Positions 8,821 through 16,830 of a DNA stretch of 16,992 bases are shown here, piece after piece. The position numbers were made by a program, and so were the translations under genes. This DNA comes from Calvatia gigantea. Lineage: Eukaryota > Basidiomycota > Agaricomycetes > Agaricales > Lycoperdaceae. Positions within the stretch are counted from its first letter, which is position 1, and every line of letters starts with the position of its first letter. The stretch is from positions 1-16,992 of the forward strand of contig JACAAK010000064.1 of the NCBI GenBank assembly GCA_025093985.1. Reading direction: 5' to 3'. Under the pieces are notes generated by a model. That model made no database searches. It saw nothing but the letters and a program-made list of their open reading frames with translations, and had not been told where the DNA came from.

Positions 8821-8990
8821 CTTACCTATTTCAATACATACCAAAATAACCTCAAATGCCTATAAATACTGTATTATCTGCCTCTCTTGTTTCAACTTGT
8901 TCCATGTTGTACCGCTATAATCCATTTTTTTAGTGGTATATTTAGCAGTACATCAAAACAATAGTCTAAAATCTTTGTAAAAGCTTATTG
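8821..8990. other. gene-free stretch downstream of tRNA-Arg, possible integration scar
   Basis: No coding frame is recognisable here. The DNA lies between the 3' end of the tRNA and the truncated mobA fragment. It contains three copies of a TTAGYRGTAYA-like motif and ends AAAATCTTTGTAAAAG (about 8967-8982), which could be the ribosome-binding region of a gene that is no longer there. In tRNA-integrated elements the integrase gene typically begins 100-250 bp past the tRNA, so this could be the left edge of a lost element. That reading is inference; no second copy of the tRNA 3' end was found in the window. Confidence 0.4.
8905..8955. repeat. three copies of a TTAGYRGTAYAWY motif (one inverted, two tandem)
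   Basis: On the plus strand TTAGTGGTATAT (8930-8941) is followed directly by TTAGCAGTACAT (8942-8953), matching at 9 of 12 positions. On the minus strand ATAGCGGTACAACA (8918-8905) is a third copy, so the first and second face each other across a T-rich spacer. Related GTGGTACA-type repeats lie next to integrase genes of tRNA-targeting elements, where integrase or an excision factor may bind; here no such gene is present. Confidence 0.55.
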
Positions 8991-9057
8991 GCTCATTCAT
9001 TCGTGTGGCTTTACCACCCGCTAAAATCACTAGTGCTGTTGCTGGGTAGTTTTGCAT
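8953..9057 (-). pseudogene. mobA: mobA-like fragment, first ~21 codons only
   Basis: Reading from ATG 9057, MQNYPATALVILAGGKATRM carries the nucleotide-binding motif LAGGxxxRM of MobA, which transfers GMP from GTP to molybdopterin. Directly after RMN the resemblance stops: the expected D-K-G-L region is absent and 13 unrelated codons lead to a stop at 8955-8953. The remaining 160 or so residues of MobA are not found in any frame before the tRNA gene. The position after moeA is right for a molybdenum cofactor gene. The start is uncertain, because an ATG at about 9072 would join in frame if one base near 9058-9062 were extra. Alternatives are an assembly junction or, less likely, another nucleotidyltransferase start. 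Confidence 0.6.
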
Positions 9058-9114
9058 GCCTTTGATCTAACATTCGTATGTAGGGATAATAATGCTCGTT
9101 AAATATTCAAGGGT

Positions 9115-9149
9115 ACGGTCTAAGACAAGCTGTCCAAGCCTTAGACCGT
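9115..9149. repeat. 10-bp perfect inverted repeat between moeA and the mobA fragment
   Basis: ACGGTCTAAG (9115-9124) pairs perfectly with CTTAGACCGT (9140-9149) around a 15-base loop that itself contains CAAGC twice. There is no T-run on either side, so it is not a standard terminator. It could be an mRNA structure between two cistrons or a protein site. Confidence 0.5.
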
Positions 9150-9192
9150 GTGCAAAAAGCATTTGGTTTGTATCACTATCCAATCGATGTCC

Positions 9193-10410
9193 TTAGATCG
9201 AGATGAAATCGACATAGTCCAATGTTACAGGAACATCAGATCGAGCAGGGATTCGAACAATACTATTGGCTCGATTTAAGTTACTGAGCATGTGGGATTG
9301 TTGTTTACCGAGTTGGAAACGGTTAATTGTCCAAACTCGTTGACATCTAATACCATGCGAACCAGTTGCTCACGGCTGTCTTGTTTAATGCTGTCGTTGA
9401 AGCGAGCTTTTTTTCCACGCGGGTGCAGGAGACGTAACTCCCTGTAAAGCCGCCAATAGTGTCGATACATGTACAGCAAGACAGGTGAGTACAGCAGCAG
9501 GGTTCCCAGGCAAGCAATCAAATAAGAATGATGATGGTCTGTCTGATATTCAGCAAAATACAATGGTTTACCCGGTTTTTGCGCAACTTGCCAAAAAATC
9601 TCTGTTGCACCTACAGCCATTGAAACAGGTCGAATCAAGTCATAATCGCCTACCGAAACACCGCCTGTAGTAATGACTACATCATAATGATTCATGGCAT
9701 TCGAGAGCGCTTGTGTGAGTATCTTCTCATCATCAATCACATGCTCTAAATGGGCTTCAGCAAAATCGTGTTCTTTGAGCCAAGTACGGATCATTGGGGC
9801 ATTGGCATCGAACACTTGAGAGTCATTGTCCAGTTGCGTATTGACTTCATCACCAGTAATAAGCACTGCAATTTTAGGTTGGCGATAAACCTCGACATGC
9901 GGAACACCCGCCATACTGAGTGCCGCAATTAAACCGCTGCCTAAACGCTGGCCTTGTTGCGCAAGTGTTGTCCCGATGGACAACTCCTCACCTTGATAAC
10001 GAATGTCTGCGCCTTTGTCCAAAGCTTGGGTTAGAGTCGCTTGATCATGGCTACGCGTGATAATTTCCTGCCGAGCCACAGTATCTGCTGAGTTTGGCAG
10101 CTTGCCCCCAGTAAAAATACGAAACGGTTTGTCCTGCTTGAATCTCAATATGTTCTTCAATACCTGCACGAATTTCACCAACCAATTCAAAGCGAGTAAT
10201 TCCTGCTTGCAAGTCTTCAGAGCGCAGCGCATAGCCGTCAACCGCACTTTGGGTAAATAGAGGCAAGGCAACTGTTGATAAAACATCTGCCGCTAAAACA
10301 TGTCTATGCGCCTGTACTAAAGGCAAAGTAACGACAGGCAATGTTTGGACGGCGCTATAGTGTTCAAGAGCTTGATCGAGTGTAATTAAACCAACGCCAG
10401 AGCAACTCAT
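9193..10410 (-). CDS. moeA: molybdopterin molybdotransferase MoeA, frameshifted
   Basis: MoeA inserts molybdate into adenylylated molybdopterin, the last step to Mo-molybdopterin. The start is ATG 10410 ([20 protein letters not shown]). Domain blocks in order: LPLFTQSAVDGYALRSEDL, then, after a break near 10110, RIFTGGKLPNSADTV, PKIAVLITGDEV, the MPT-binding VVITTGGVSVGDYDLIRP, and FWQVAQKPGKPLYFAE. Breaks near 9515 and 9412 enclose LPGNPAAVLTCLAVHVSTLL, the conserved LPGNP motif, read in another frame. After another near 9320, the C-terminus continues SHMLSNLNRANSIVRIPARS and ends YVDFISI with TAA at 9195-9193. Restored length is about 405 residues, as usual. Its start overlaps the probable moaCB stop. 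Confidence 0.9.
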
Positions 10411-11330
10411 TCATAACCTCCCGGTGAGGTAGATCACGGCAGACATCAAAAATATGAACCAAAGCAGGTAAAAATGGCTGCCATAGATTCACTTGCACCA
10501 CCACGGCTGCCCGGAAGGGTAATCACCAATGAACGGTCGATAAAACCTGCAACGCCACGTGACATCGCAGCATAAGGGGTACGTTTTTGTCCGAAAGCAC
10601 GTGCAGCTTCCATTAGTCCATTGAGTTCACGTTCAAGTAAAGGCTCAAGTGTGTCTACTGTAATGTCACGTTTGCCGATGCCTGTTCCGCCTACAGTAAT
10701 AATGCAGGCATAAGATTGAGTGAGCTCTAAGACCAATCCTTTTAACTGATCGGCTTCGTCAGGTAAAATTTGATAGTGAATGGGATCAAAACCAGCTTCG
10801 GTTAAGGTCTCGACGACAGAGCGGCCAGCAGTATCGGGTTTACGCCCTGCGGCAACGGTATCTGATAGAACCAATACTGCCGCAGAAACAGGCTGACGCA
10901 AATGACGTTTAAAGTGTGATTTTCCGCCTTTTTTCAGATCGAGTTTACATTGTTGAATGATCAACTCATGCGGTTCGCAATGTGGTTTGAGCATGTCGTA
11001 AATGGTGAGAGCTGCAATACTGGCAGCGGTCAACGCTTCCATTTCTACACCTGTCGGCCCAATCGTTTCAACGGTTGCACGAATAACTACACGGTCGACA
11101 AGCAGTTCAAAATCGACATCGGCGCGGTAAATAGGCAGGGGTGGCACAGCGGAATCAGTTCATCGGTACGTTTTTGCGGCTAAAATCCCAGCAATGCGGG
11201 CTGTTTTGAGGGCATCACCTTTTTCGGTATTGCCGTCAGCAAGAAGTTGTAAACAATGTGCAGGGGCAAGCAGTTCAGAGCTTGCAGTTGCAACGCGATA
11301 GCTTTCTGGCTTCATGCCAACGTTTTTCAT
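10407..11330 (-). CDS. moaCB: bifunctional MoaC/MoaB molybdenum cofactor protein, frameshifted
   Basis: A natural fusion. The MoaC half converts the product of MoaA to cyclic pyranopterin monophosphate; the MoaB/MogA-like half adenylylates molybdopterin. MoaC blocks: [20 protein letters not shown] (across a break near 11170), [20 protein letters not shown] and ALTIYDMLK. MoaB blocks follow from about residue 150: [41 protein letters not shown] and [18 protein letters not shown]. Near 10455 the frame slips; the true C-terminus continues [18 protein letters not shown]. The exact stop is uncertain: one more slip would give a TGA at 10409-10407 overlapping the moeA ATG, which I favour. The start at ATG 11330 has GGAA six bases upstream. 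Restored length about 307 residues fits the fusion family. Confidence 0.9.
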
Positions 11331-11469
11331 AAAGTATTCCGAAACATTGAAGTGTTGATCTAAAGTGAAACTGTTCGATCAAGAGAAAAAGTTTATGACG
11401 TATTTAGATAACACAAAAATAAAAGCGGATACAGTCGAATGACTGACAAACTCAAAATTAACTAGTTGA

Positions 11470-12475
11470 TTAACCCCCTATGGCATGCATACTGATTTTG
11501 CGTGTTGGGGCATGTTGATGTTCAATAAACCCCGCTTTTTATGCCATACCGCCTTCAGAATCTGAGCTTGTAATAAAGTGGGATCTTTTTGTTGAAGTAA
11601 ATGACGCAGCGGTGTTCCGGTATTGGCAAATAAACAGGTAAAAAGCTCTCCCGTTGCAGTGATACGTAAACGGTCACAGCTTTGACAGAACGGTTTACTG
11701 ATGGTGGAAATAATGCCTAATGTGTACTGATCATTAAGCAGATAAATGGTTGCTGGGTCATGTTGTCTGGCTTGTTTCTGAATTTGAAAATGGGGTTCAA
11801 GTATTCGGATAATGTTATCTTCAGTGATGACTTTTTAGGCTGCCAGTGCTCAGGTTGATCTAAAGGCATATATTCAATAAAACGTAATGCGATATTCTGC
11901 TGATAAGCCCATTGAGTCAGTTCAAGCACTTCATGATCATTTTGTCCTGCGACTAAAACACAGTTTAATTTTATCGGCAGATTGGCTTGTTGAGCTGCAG
12001 CGATGCCTTCGAGGACTGGTGCTATCGGACGCTTGGTCATGTTCATAAAGGTGTCTGCATGAATGCTATCGAGACTGATATTAATATCATCTAGTCCTGC
12101 CTCTCTTAGCGCTCGTGCATACTTGTTTAAATAAAAAGCATTACTGGTCGTGGAAATACGTTCTAAACCGTGTGGCTTGAGCCGATTCAAAGTATCAATA
12201 AAATTGACCACGCCTTGACGCATTAAAGGCTCGCCACCTGTTAAACGAATGTGCCGAATGCCTAAACTGACCATCATTTCACAAAAGGTTAACAGCTCTT
12301 CAAAGCTTAAGATGTCTTTTTTGGCTAACCATTCAGGCGTATCGGGCATGCAATAACTACAACGAAAGTTACAACGATCTGTCAGAGAGATTCGGAGTTT
12401 ATGTTTATGTCGGCCAAATTGATCGATCAGTTGTGCTGACCTATGTTCTAAGCGTGTAGTAGTCGAACCGTCCAT
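11470..12475 (-). CDS. moaA: GTP 3',8-cyclase MoaA (radical SAM), frameshifted
   Basis: Radical SAM enzyme that turns GTP into the cyclic precursor of the pterin cofactor, the first step of molybdenum cofactor synthesis. The SAM-binding iron-sulfur motif is C35-N-F-R-C39-S-Y-C42 within RISLTDRCNFRCSYCMP; RLTGGEPLMR follows. The second cluster motif lies after a break near 11835: CQSCDRLRITATGELFTC (C-X2-C-X13-C), about 11650-11695. The protein ends in the conserved C-terminal glycine pair, SMHAIGG, with TAA at 11472-11470; another slip lies near the A-run at 11535-11545. The start ATG 12475 has GGAG five bases upstream. About 335 residues restored, as expected. A 139-bp gap to moaCB suggests one transcript, though a separate promoter is possible. 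Confidence 0.93.
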
Positions 12476-12487
12476 AGTCGCTCCACC

Positions 12488-12503
12488 TCGTATTTACATA
12501 CGA
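12488..12503. promoter_or_regulatory. 16-bp inverted repeat in the moaA leader
   Basis: TCGTAT-TTAC-ATACGA has two perfect 6-bp arms and ends 12 bp upstream of the moaA start codon, overlapping the space just ahead of the ribosome-binding site. The outer TCG...CGA and inner TAT...ATA recall the ends of ModE operators (CGTTATATA...TATATAACG) but the spacing is far shorter. A repressor site or RNA hairpin is possible. Confidence 0.35.
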
Positions 12504-12786
12504 TTTAGTTTTTATAAACGAGAGTATGAAATGTTTTATTTCAAAGATCAAACGGAGTCTTGAAGTCGCTTAGTTCGTTCATTCATTTTCAAAAATTGAT
12601 TGGTGTTCCTCGAACGCGATCCATTAAGTCTTTGCTCTTTGTAATAATTCATCTATTGAAATTACATGCCAAAAGGGCGATATTTTTGATCAGAAGTGTT
12701 TTGGAATGGTGCCAAGAAACGCGGGCATGATGAATAGAAATAGACAACAAAAAAGAGATGAGAAATCCAAATAGCTTACGAATGCT

Positions 12787-12846
12787 ATGAGCAAAGTGAA
12801 CAGTGAATTGATCATTGCAGAACTTTTTACCGAAGATAAATATTGA
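12787..12846 (+). other. possible short upstream ORF before the oxidoreductase gene
   Basis: ATG at 12787 opens a 19-codon frame, MSKVNSELIIAELFTEDKY, ending at TGA 12844-12846, whose last bases merge with the GAGGG ribosome-binding site of the next gene. No clear ribosome-binding site precedes it. The same frame is also open upstream from 12661 to a TAG at 12772. It could be a leader peptide, the end of a broken gene, or chance. Confidence 0.25.
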
Positions 12847-12856
12847 GGGCGGTGAG

Positions 12857-15269
12857 ATGAAAACACTGAAGATAAAAAGCATGACGATGAAGAAACCAGC
12901 TATGCGAGAATAGAGCCTTATACCAACCCTGCGGGTGGATGGGGCGCGTTGTTAAGTGTTGCAAGAAATTTAAAGAGACAGGAAAGTTTTCAAAAAAGGT
13001 GCGATTACGCTTCTCAATATTAACCAACCCACAGGTTTCGACTGTCCAGGATGTGCATGGCCTGAAAAAAAAGATGCACATGCCTTTAACTTTTGTGAAA
13101 ACGGTGCGAAAGCCGTTGCCTTTGAAGCCACTTCAAAACGTGTTACACCTGAATTTTTTGCGACCCATACGGTCAGTTGGCTGTCTGAACAAAGTGATTT
13201 CTTGCTTGAAGATTCAGGTCGTCTAACCGACCCAATGCGCTATGACAGCGTGACAGATAAATATGTGCCTATCTCATGGGATGATGCTTTTGCCTTAATC
13301 GCAAAACATTTACATGCCTTGGATCATCCAGATCAAGCGGCATTTTATACTTCGGGTCGTGCCAGTAATGAAGCAGCATTTCTGTATCAACTTTTTGTCC
13401 GCGCTTTTGGTACCAATAATTTTCCAGACTGTTCCAATATGTGCCATGAGACCACCAGTGTTGGCCTACGTGACTCAATTGGTTTGGGTAAGGGAACGGT
13501 GACTTTAGACGATTTTGATATCGCCGATGCGATTTTCAGTTTTGGGCATAATCCGGGCACCAACCATCCGCGGATGTTGGGGACTTTACGTGAAGTGTCG
13601 CGCCGTGGTGGCAATATCGTTGCCATTAACCCCTTAAAAGAACGTGGTTTAGAACGTTTCCAAGATCCTCAAGCACCTGTTGAGATGATGACCAATGGCA
13701 GTACACCTATTAGTCGTTATTATTTCCAACCCAACGTGGGCGGTGACTATGCACTCATGTTCGGGATGCTGAAACATTTACGTGAGTGGGATATTCAAGC
13801 ACTGGCAGCAGAAAAAAGAGCGTGTTTGACCGATCTTTTATCGAAATAAATACAGTCGGTTTCGATGCCATGATGGAAGAAATAGATCGTACTGCATGGT
13901 CCGATATTCATGCACATACGGGACTTAGCCCTGAGCATTTAGAATCTTTAGCTAAAATGTATTTAGATGCCAAAACGGCCATTTTCTGTTGGGCATGGGG
14001 ATTACACAGCATCGAAACGGGACTGCAAATGTACATATGCTCGCGAACTTAATGTTGGCAAGAGGGCATATTGGTCGTCCAGGGGCAGGCTTAGCACCGA
14101 TTCGCGGGCACAGTAATGTGCAGGGCGATCGAACCATGGGGATCAATGAACGACCAAGCCCAAAATTGCTGGATAGTCTGGACCGAGTATTTGGTATTAA
14201 GTCGCCACGTGAACATGGTTTTGGCGTGGTGGATACCATTAAGGCGATGTATGAAGGTGGTGTAAAAGTCCTTTATTGGTTTAGGTGGTAATTTTGCTGT
14301 TGCCACTCCAGATACACCGTATACACAAGAAGGCTTACGTCGTTGTGATTTGACGGTACAGATTGCAACGAAGTTGAATCGTAGCCATTTGGTTGTGGTA
14401 AAGAGGCATTACTTTTACCCTGTTTGGGGCGTACCGAAATTGATATGCAACAGCATGGGCCACAGGCAGTCAGTGTTGAAGATTCCATGAGTAATGTGCA
14501 TCTTTCAGCAGGCGTAATGAGCCTGCTTCTAAGAATTTACTTTCAGAGCCTGACATTGTGGCGCGTATGGCAGCAGCCGTCTTGCCAGACAGTGATATCA
14601 AGTGGAAATGGTATGTAGAAAGTTATGACCGTATTCGAGATTCGATTGAAGACGTGTTTGATGAATTCCATGATTTTAATACACGTGTCTATCAGCCGGG
14701 TGGTTTTCACTTAGAGCATCCTGCCAATCAGCATGTGTGGAATACGCCTGTAGGCAAGGCACAGTTCTTAATTACGCCGTTGGCTGAAGTGTATGCCGAT
14801 AAAGAGAATAAATACGCTGAACAATATACTGGGTCAAAAGTCTATACCCTAATGACCACACGCTCTCATGACCAATACAACACAACCTTGTATGGACTCG
14901 ATGACCGTTATCGTGGGGTATTTGGTCAGCGCCGTGTTTTGTTTATGAATGCAGAAGATATCGCTGCGGCTGGTTTTGTTGCAGATCAATGGGTGGATAT
15001 CGAAAGTATTTATTCGGATGGTGTTAAACGTGTGGTTCAAAGCTTCCGTATCGTACCGTATAACATTCCACGGGGTAGCCTTGCAGCCTATTATCCGGAG
15101 ACCAATCCATTGGTTGCACTTAGTAGCCATGATAAATACGCCAAAATACCAGCTTCGAAAAGCGTGCCTGTGATTTTGCATGCAGGCCAAGCGCCCTGAA
15201 CATTTCAACTTGGCACAAGCGGTTGATCCTGAAGATGCCAATCAGATCGTGAATCGAGAGGTTAGTTGA
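12857..15269 (+). CDS. FdhF/YdeP family molybdopterin oxidoreductase, multiply frameshifted
   Basis: A large molybdopterin enzyme of the FdhF/YdeP (formate dehydrogenase alpha-like) family; the substrate is unproven. I place the start at ATG 12857, seven bases after GAGGG, with a slip in the first codons leading into [20 protein letters not shown] and [15 protein letters not shown]. Family blocks follow: [50 protein letters not shown] sequence, [17 protein letters not shown] (a candidate region for the metal-ligand Cys), [50 protein letters not shown], and the C-terminal cofactor domain with [20 protein letters not shown]. Slips lie near 12990, 13800, 14010, 14275, 14400, 14515 and 15185. About 804 codons. 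It ends [21 protein letters not shown] 15267-15269. Confidence 0.9.
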
Positions 15270-15280
15270 TTCAATGCTGA

Positions 15281-15312
15281 AATGACGCCTGATTTGCAGG
15301 TGTCATTTTTTT
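15281..15312 (+). terminator. Rho-independent terminator after the oxidoreductase gene
   Basis: AATGACGCCTG (15281-15291), a 5-base loop, CAGGTGTCATT (15297-15307) and then a T-run to 15312. The 11-bp stem has one G-U pair. It lies 11 bp past the stop codon and would end or reduce transcription before fdhD. Confidence 0.87.
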
Positions 15313-15356
15313 CATGATTGAAGGGTTTGGTGTTTAGGGAATATTGGAAAATTATT

Positions 15357-16157
15357 ATGGATATTCGGGCGTTGATGTTGAATTCTCTCGGCTATGAAAC
15401 TGTTAATATTCAGCGTTTAAGTGAAAATAGAGCTGTTGAACAATCTGATTTTGTGGTGCAGAATACCCTATTGCCTTGGTTTATAATGGGATTTCGCATG
15501 CAGTAATGATGGCAACGCCAGCTGATATTGAAGTCTTTGCGAAAGGTTTTAGCTTGTCTGAAGGTATTTTGACGAGTTTGAAAGAGCTTTACTCTTTAGA
15601 CATATACGAAACGGAATTTGGGATCCAAGTCGAAATGACGATTTCTACCCGCGCCTTTATGGCGCTCAAACAACATCGACGGATGATGGTTGGACGCACG
15701 GGTTGTGGTCTCTGTGGGATTGAAAGCTTGCAGCAACTTCATTTGGATTTACCTCAAATTACCACAGCCCTTTGTGAGGGATGGCTAGTTCAAATTCCCC
15801 AAGCCATTGCTCAACTCAATACCCGACAGAAAATCACCCAAATGACGGGCGGTGCACATGCGGCTGCATGGGTTGAAGCGGGGGAAATAGTGGCTTTGTT
15901 TGAGGATGTAGGCCGGACACAATGCTTTAGATAAACTATTGGGTTATAGTGCAGAACATCATTATGATGTAAATCAAGGTTTTGTGGTGATGACCAGCCG
16001 AGCTAGTTATGAGTTGATTCGTAAGTGTGCTCAACTGAATATTGCCTTGCTGGCGTGTATTTCAGCTCCAACCAGTATGGCGATTAATATGGCAAAGCAG
16101 TCAGGTTTGACCTTAGCGAGTTTTTGTCGCGGCGATGGTTTTGTTTTATATACTTGA
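15357..16157 (+). CDS. fdhD: formate dehydrogenase accessory sulfurtransferase FdhD, frameshifted
   Basis: FdhD carries sulfur from the cysteine desulfurase to the molybdenum cofactor of formate dehydrogenases and is needed for their activity. The key motif MMVGRTGCGLCGIESLQQLH holds the CXXC cysteines used in the transfer; VYNGISHAVMMATPADIEVF and GFSLSEGIL are the N-terminal family blocks and MTGGAHAAAWVEAGEIVALF the next. A slip near 15465 joins the first 35 codons to VYNGI, and one near 15915 separates LFEDVGRTQCFR from the real continuation ALDKLLGYSAEHHYDVNQGF. The C-terminus ends LASFCRGDGFVLYT, TGA 16155-16157. I chose ATG 15357 (GGAA at 15346-15349). About 267 residues. Its place directly after the oxidoreductase gene supports that enzyme being its client. 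Confidence 0.92.
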
Positions 16158-16200
16158 TATTCAAAATTTTGCTGTATAAAAAGTAAAGGTTTTTCTTTAG

Positions 16201-16218
16201 GTCATCTGCTTTGATGAC
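16201..16218 (+). terminator. possible weak hairpin between fdhD and modE
   Basis: GTCATC, a 6-base loop, GATGAC, followed by AGGTCTTTATTT. The stem is only 6 bp and the T-tract interrupted, so it may attenuate rather than stop transcription, or be a structure in the modE leader. Confidence 0.35.
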
Positions 16219-16240
16219 AGGTCTTTATTTGAGTGAATGT

Positions 16241-16591
16241 ATGCAGGACGTCAAATTAAAATTACAGCTCAGAATACTTCTCAATCAAGACATTGCATTT
16301 GGGCCGGGTAAGGCAGAATTATTGGAAGAAATTCGACGTACAGGCTCAATTTCTCAAGCTGCAAAAGTATGAATATGAGTTACCGCCGTGCATGGCAGTT
16401 GGTTTGAAACCATGAATCATAGCTTTCAGTCAGGATTAGTCGAAACTCAAAAAGGTGGAACGCATGGGGGTGGGGCAAAACTCACGGACTTGGGCGACAG
16501 TATTTTAAGTCAATTTAGACAAATGGAAATAAAAGCACGCCTTGCGATTGAACAGGATTTTGCAGAAATAGCTCAACACCTTAAACCATAA
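16241..16591 (+). CDS. modE: ModE-like regulator, HTH domain only, frameshifted
   Basis: A short winged-helix protein of the ModE N-terminal (LysR-like HTH) family. It reads AFGPGKAELLEEIRRTGSIS, QAAKxMNMSYRRAWQLVETM and KGGTHGGGAKLTDLGDSILS, the classic ModE DNA-binding domain with its GGxxGGG wing. One base is lost near 16368 and one gained near 16405, so the frame recovers. The whole protein is about 117 residues and lacks the two molybdate-binding MOP repeats of E. coli ModE; the stop at 16589-16591 follows the family's one-domain form. Start ATG 16241 has GAGTGA just upstream. Its position between fdhD and modA points to control of molybdenum genes, but with no ligand domain the way it senses molybdate is unclear. 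Confidence 0.88.
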
Positions 16592-16612
16592 TCTAGTCAG
16601 GTCAGCTAGATT
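16590..16612 (+). repeat. hairpin overlapping the modE stop codon
   Basis: AATCTAG (16590-16596) pairs with CTAGATT (16606-16612) around a 9-base loop. It begins inside the modE stop codon. No T-run follows, so a terminator role is doubtful. Confidence 0.35.
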
Positions 16613-16762
16613 CCTCTCGTATTCATTTATGACATACACGAATAGGCTTCCTCTATTTGATAAAAGCTCTTATTTCTACTGACTAAATAGCAAGAGTAGT
16701 ATCAGTCACGTGATTAAGATACAAATCCTTTAACTTGAACGATAAATAATCTGTTTCTAGAA

Positions 16763-16791
16763 TTGACGTTGCTTATGTATCCATATATTTT
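16763..16791 (+). promoter_or_regulatory. candidate modA promoter
   Basis: TTGACG at 16763-16768 (five of six consensus bases) with either TATATT at 16784-16789 (15-bp spacer) or TATTTT at 16786-16791 (17-bp spacer). Start of transcription would be about 30 bp before the modA ATG. The same stretch contains the near-palindrome ATATTTTTAAAAACATAT (16785-16802), a possible operator. Confidence 0.4.
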
Positions 16792-16830
16792 TAAAAACAT
16801 ATCGGTCAATTTATAACGCTTAAGGGGAAC

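Larger units (their letters stand above)
12476..12856. promoter_or_regulatory. divergent control region between moaA and the FdhF-like gene
   Basis: This 380-bp region separates two divergently transcribed halves of the molybdenum module and should carry promoters for both. For moaA a weak candidate on the minus strand is TTGATC, 17 bp, CATACT (about 12551-12523). For the oxidoreductase gene I see a good ribosome-binding site (GAGGG at 12845-12849) but no convincing promoter. It also holds a short inverted repeat and a small open frame listed separately. Confidence 0.5.

Noticed and set aside
9241..9258. tRNA T-arm-like string (GTTCGAATCCCTGC on the minus strand), a possible second att site
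   Set aside because: It lies inside the moeA coding sequence and encodes the conserved IVRIPARS part; match to the tRNA-Arg 3' end is short and imperfect.
12649..13081. Overlapping hydrophobic minus-strand frames between moaA and the oxidoreductase gene
   Set aside because: They overlap the N-terminus of the real plus-strand gene, have no ribosome-binding site, and read as shadows of A-rich coding DNA.
13000..15200. In-frame stops in the oxidoreductase gene as selenocysteine codons
   Set aside because: Stops are a mix of types and follow frame slips; family motifs resume in another frame, which selenocysteine would not cause.
14849..15241. 130-codon minus-strand frame
   Set aside because: It is antisense to the well-supported C-terminal domain of the oxidoreductase and resembles no family.
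16763..16820. A canonical ModE operator upstream of modA
   Set aside because: AT-rich near-palindromes are present but the CGTTATATA...TATATAACG pattern is not matched well enough to call.
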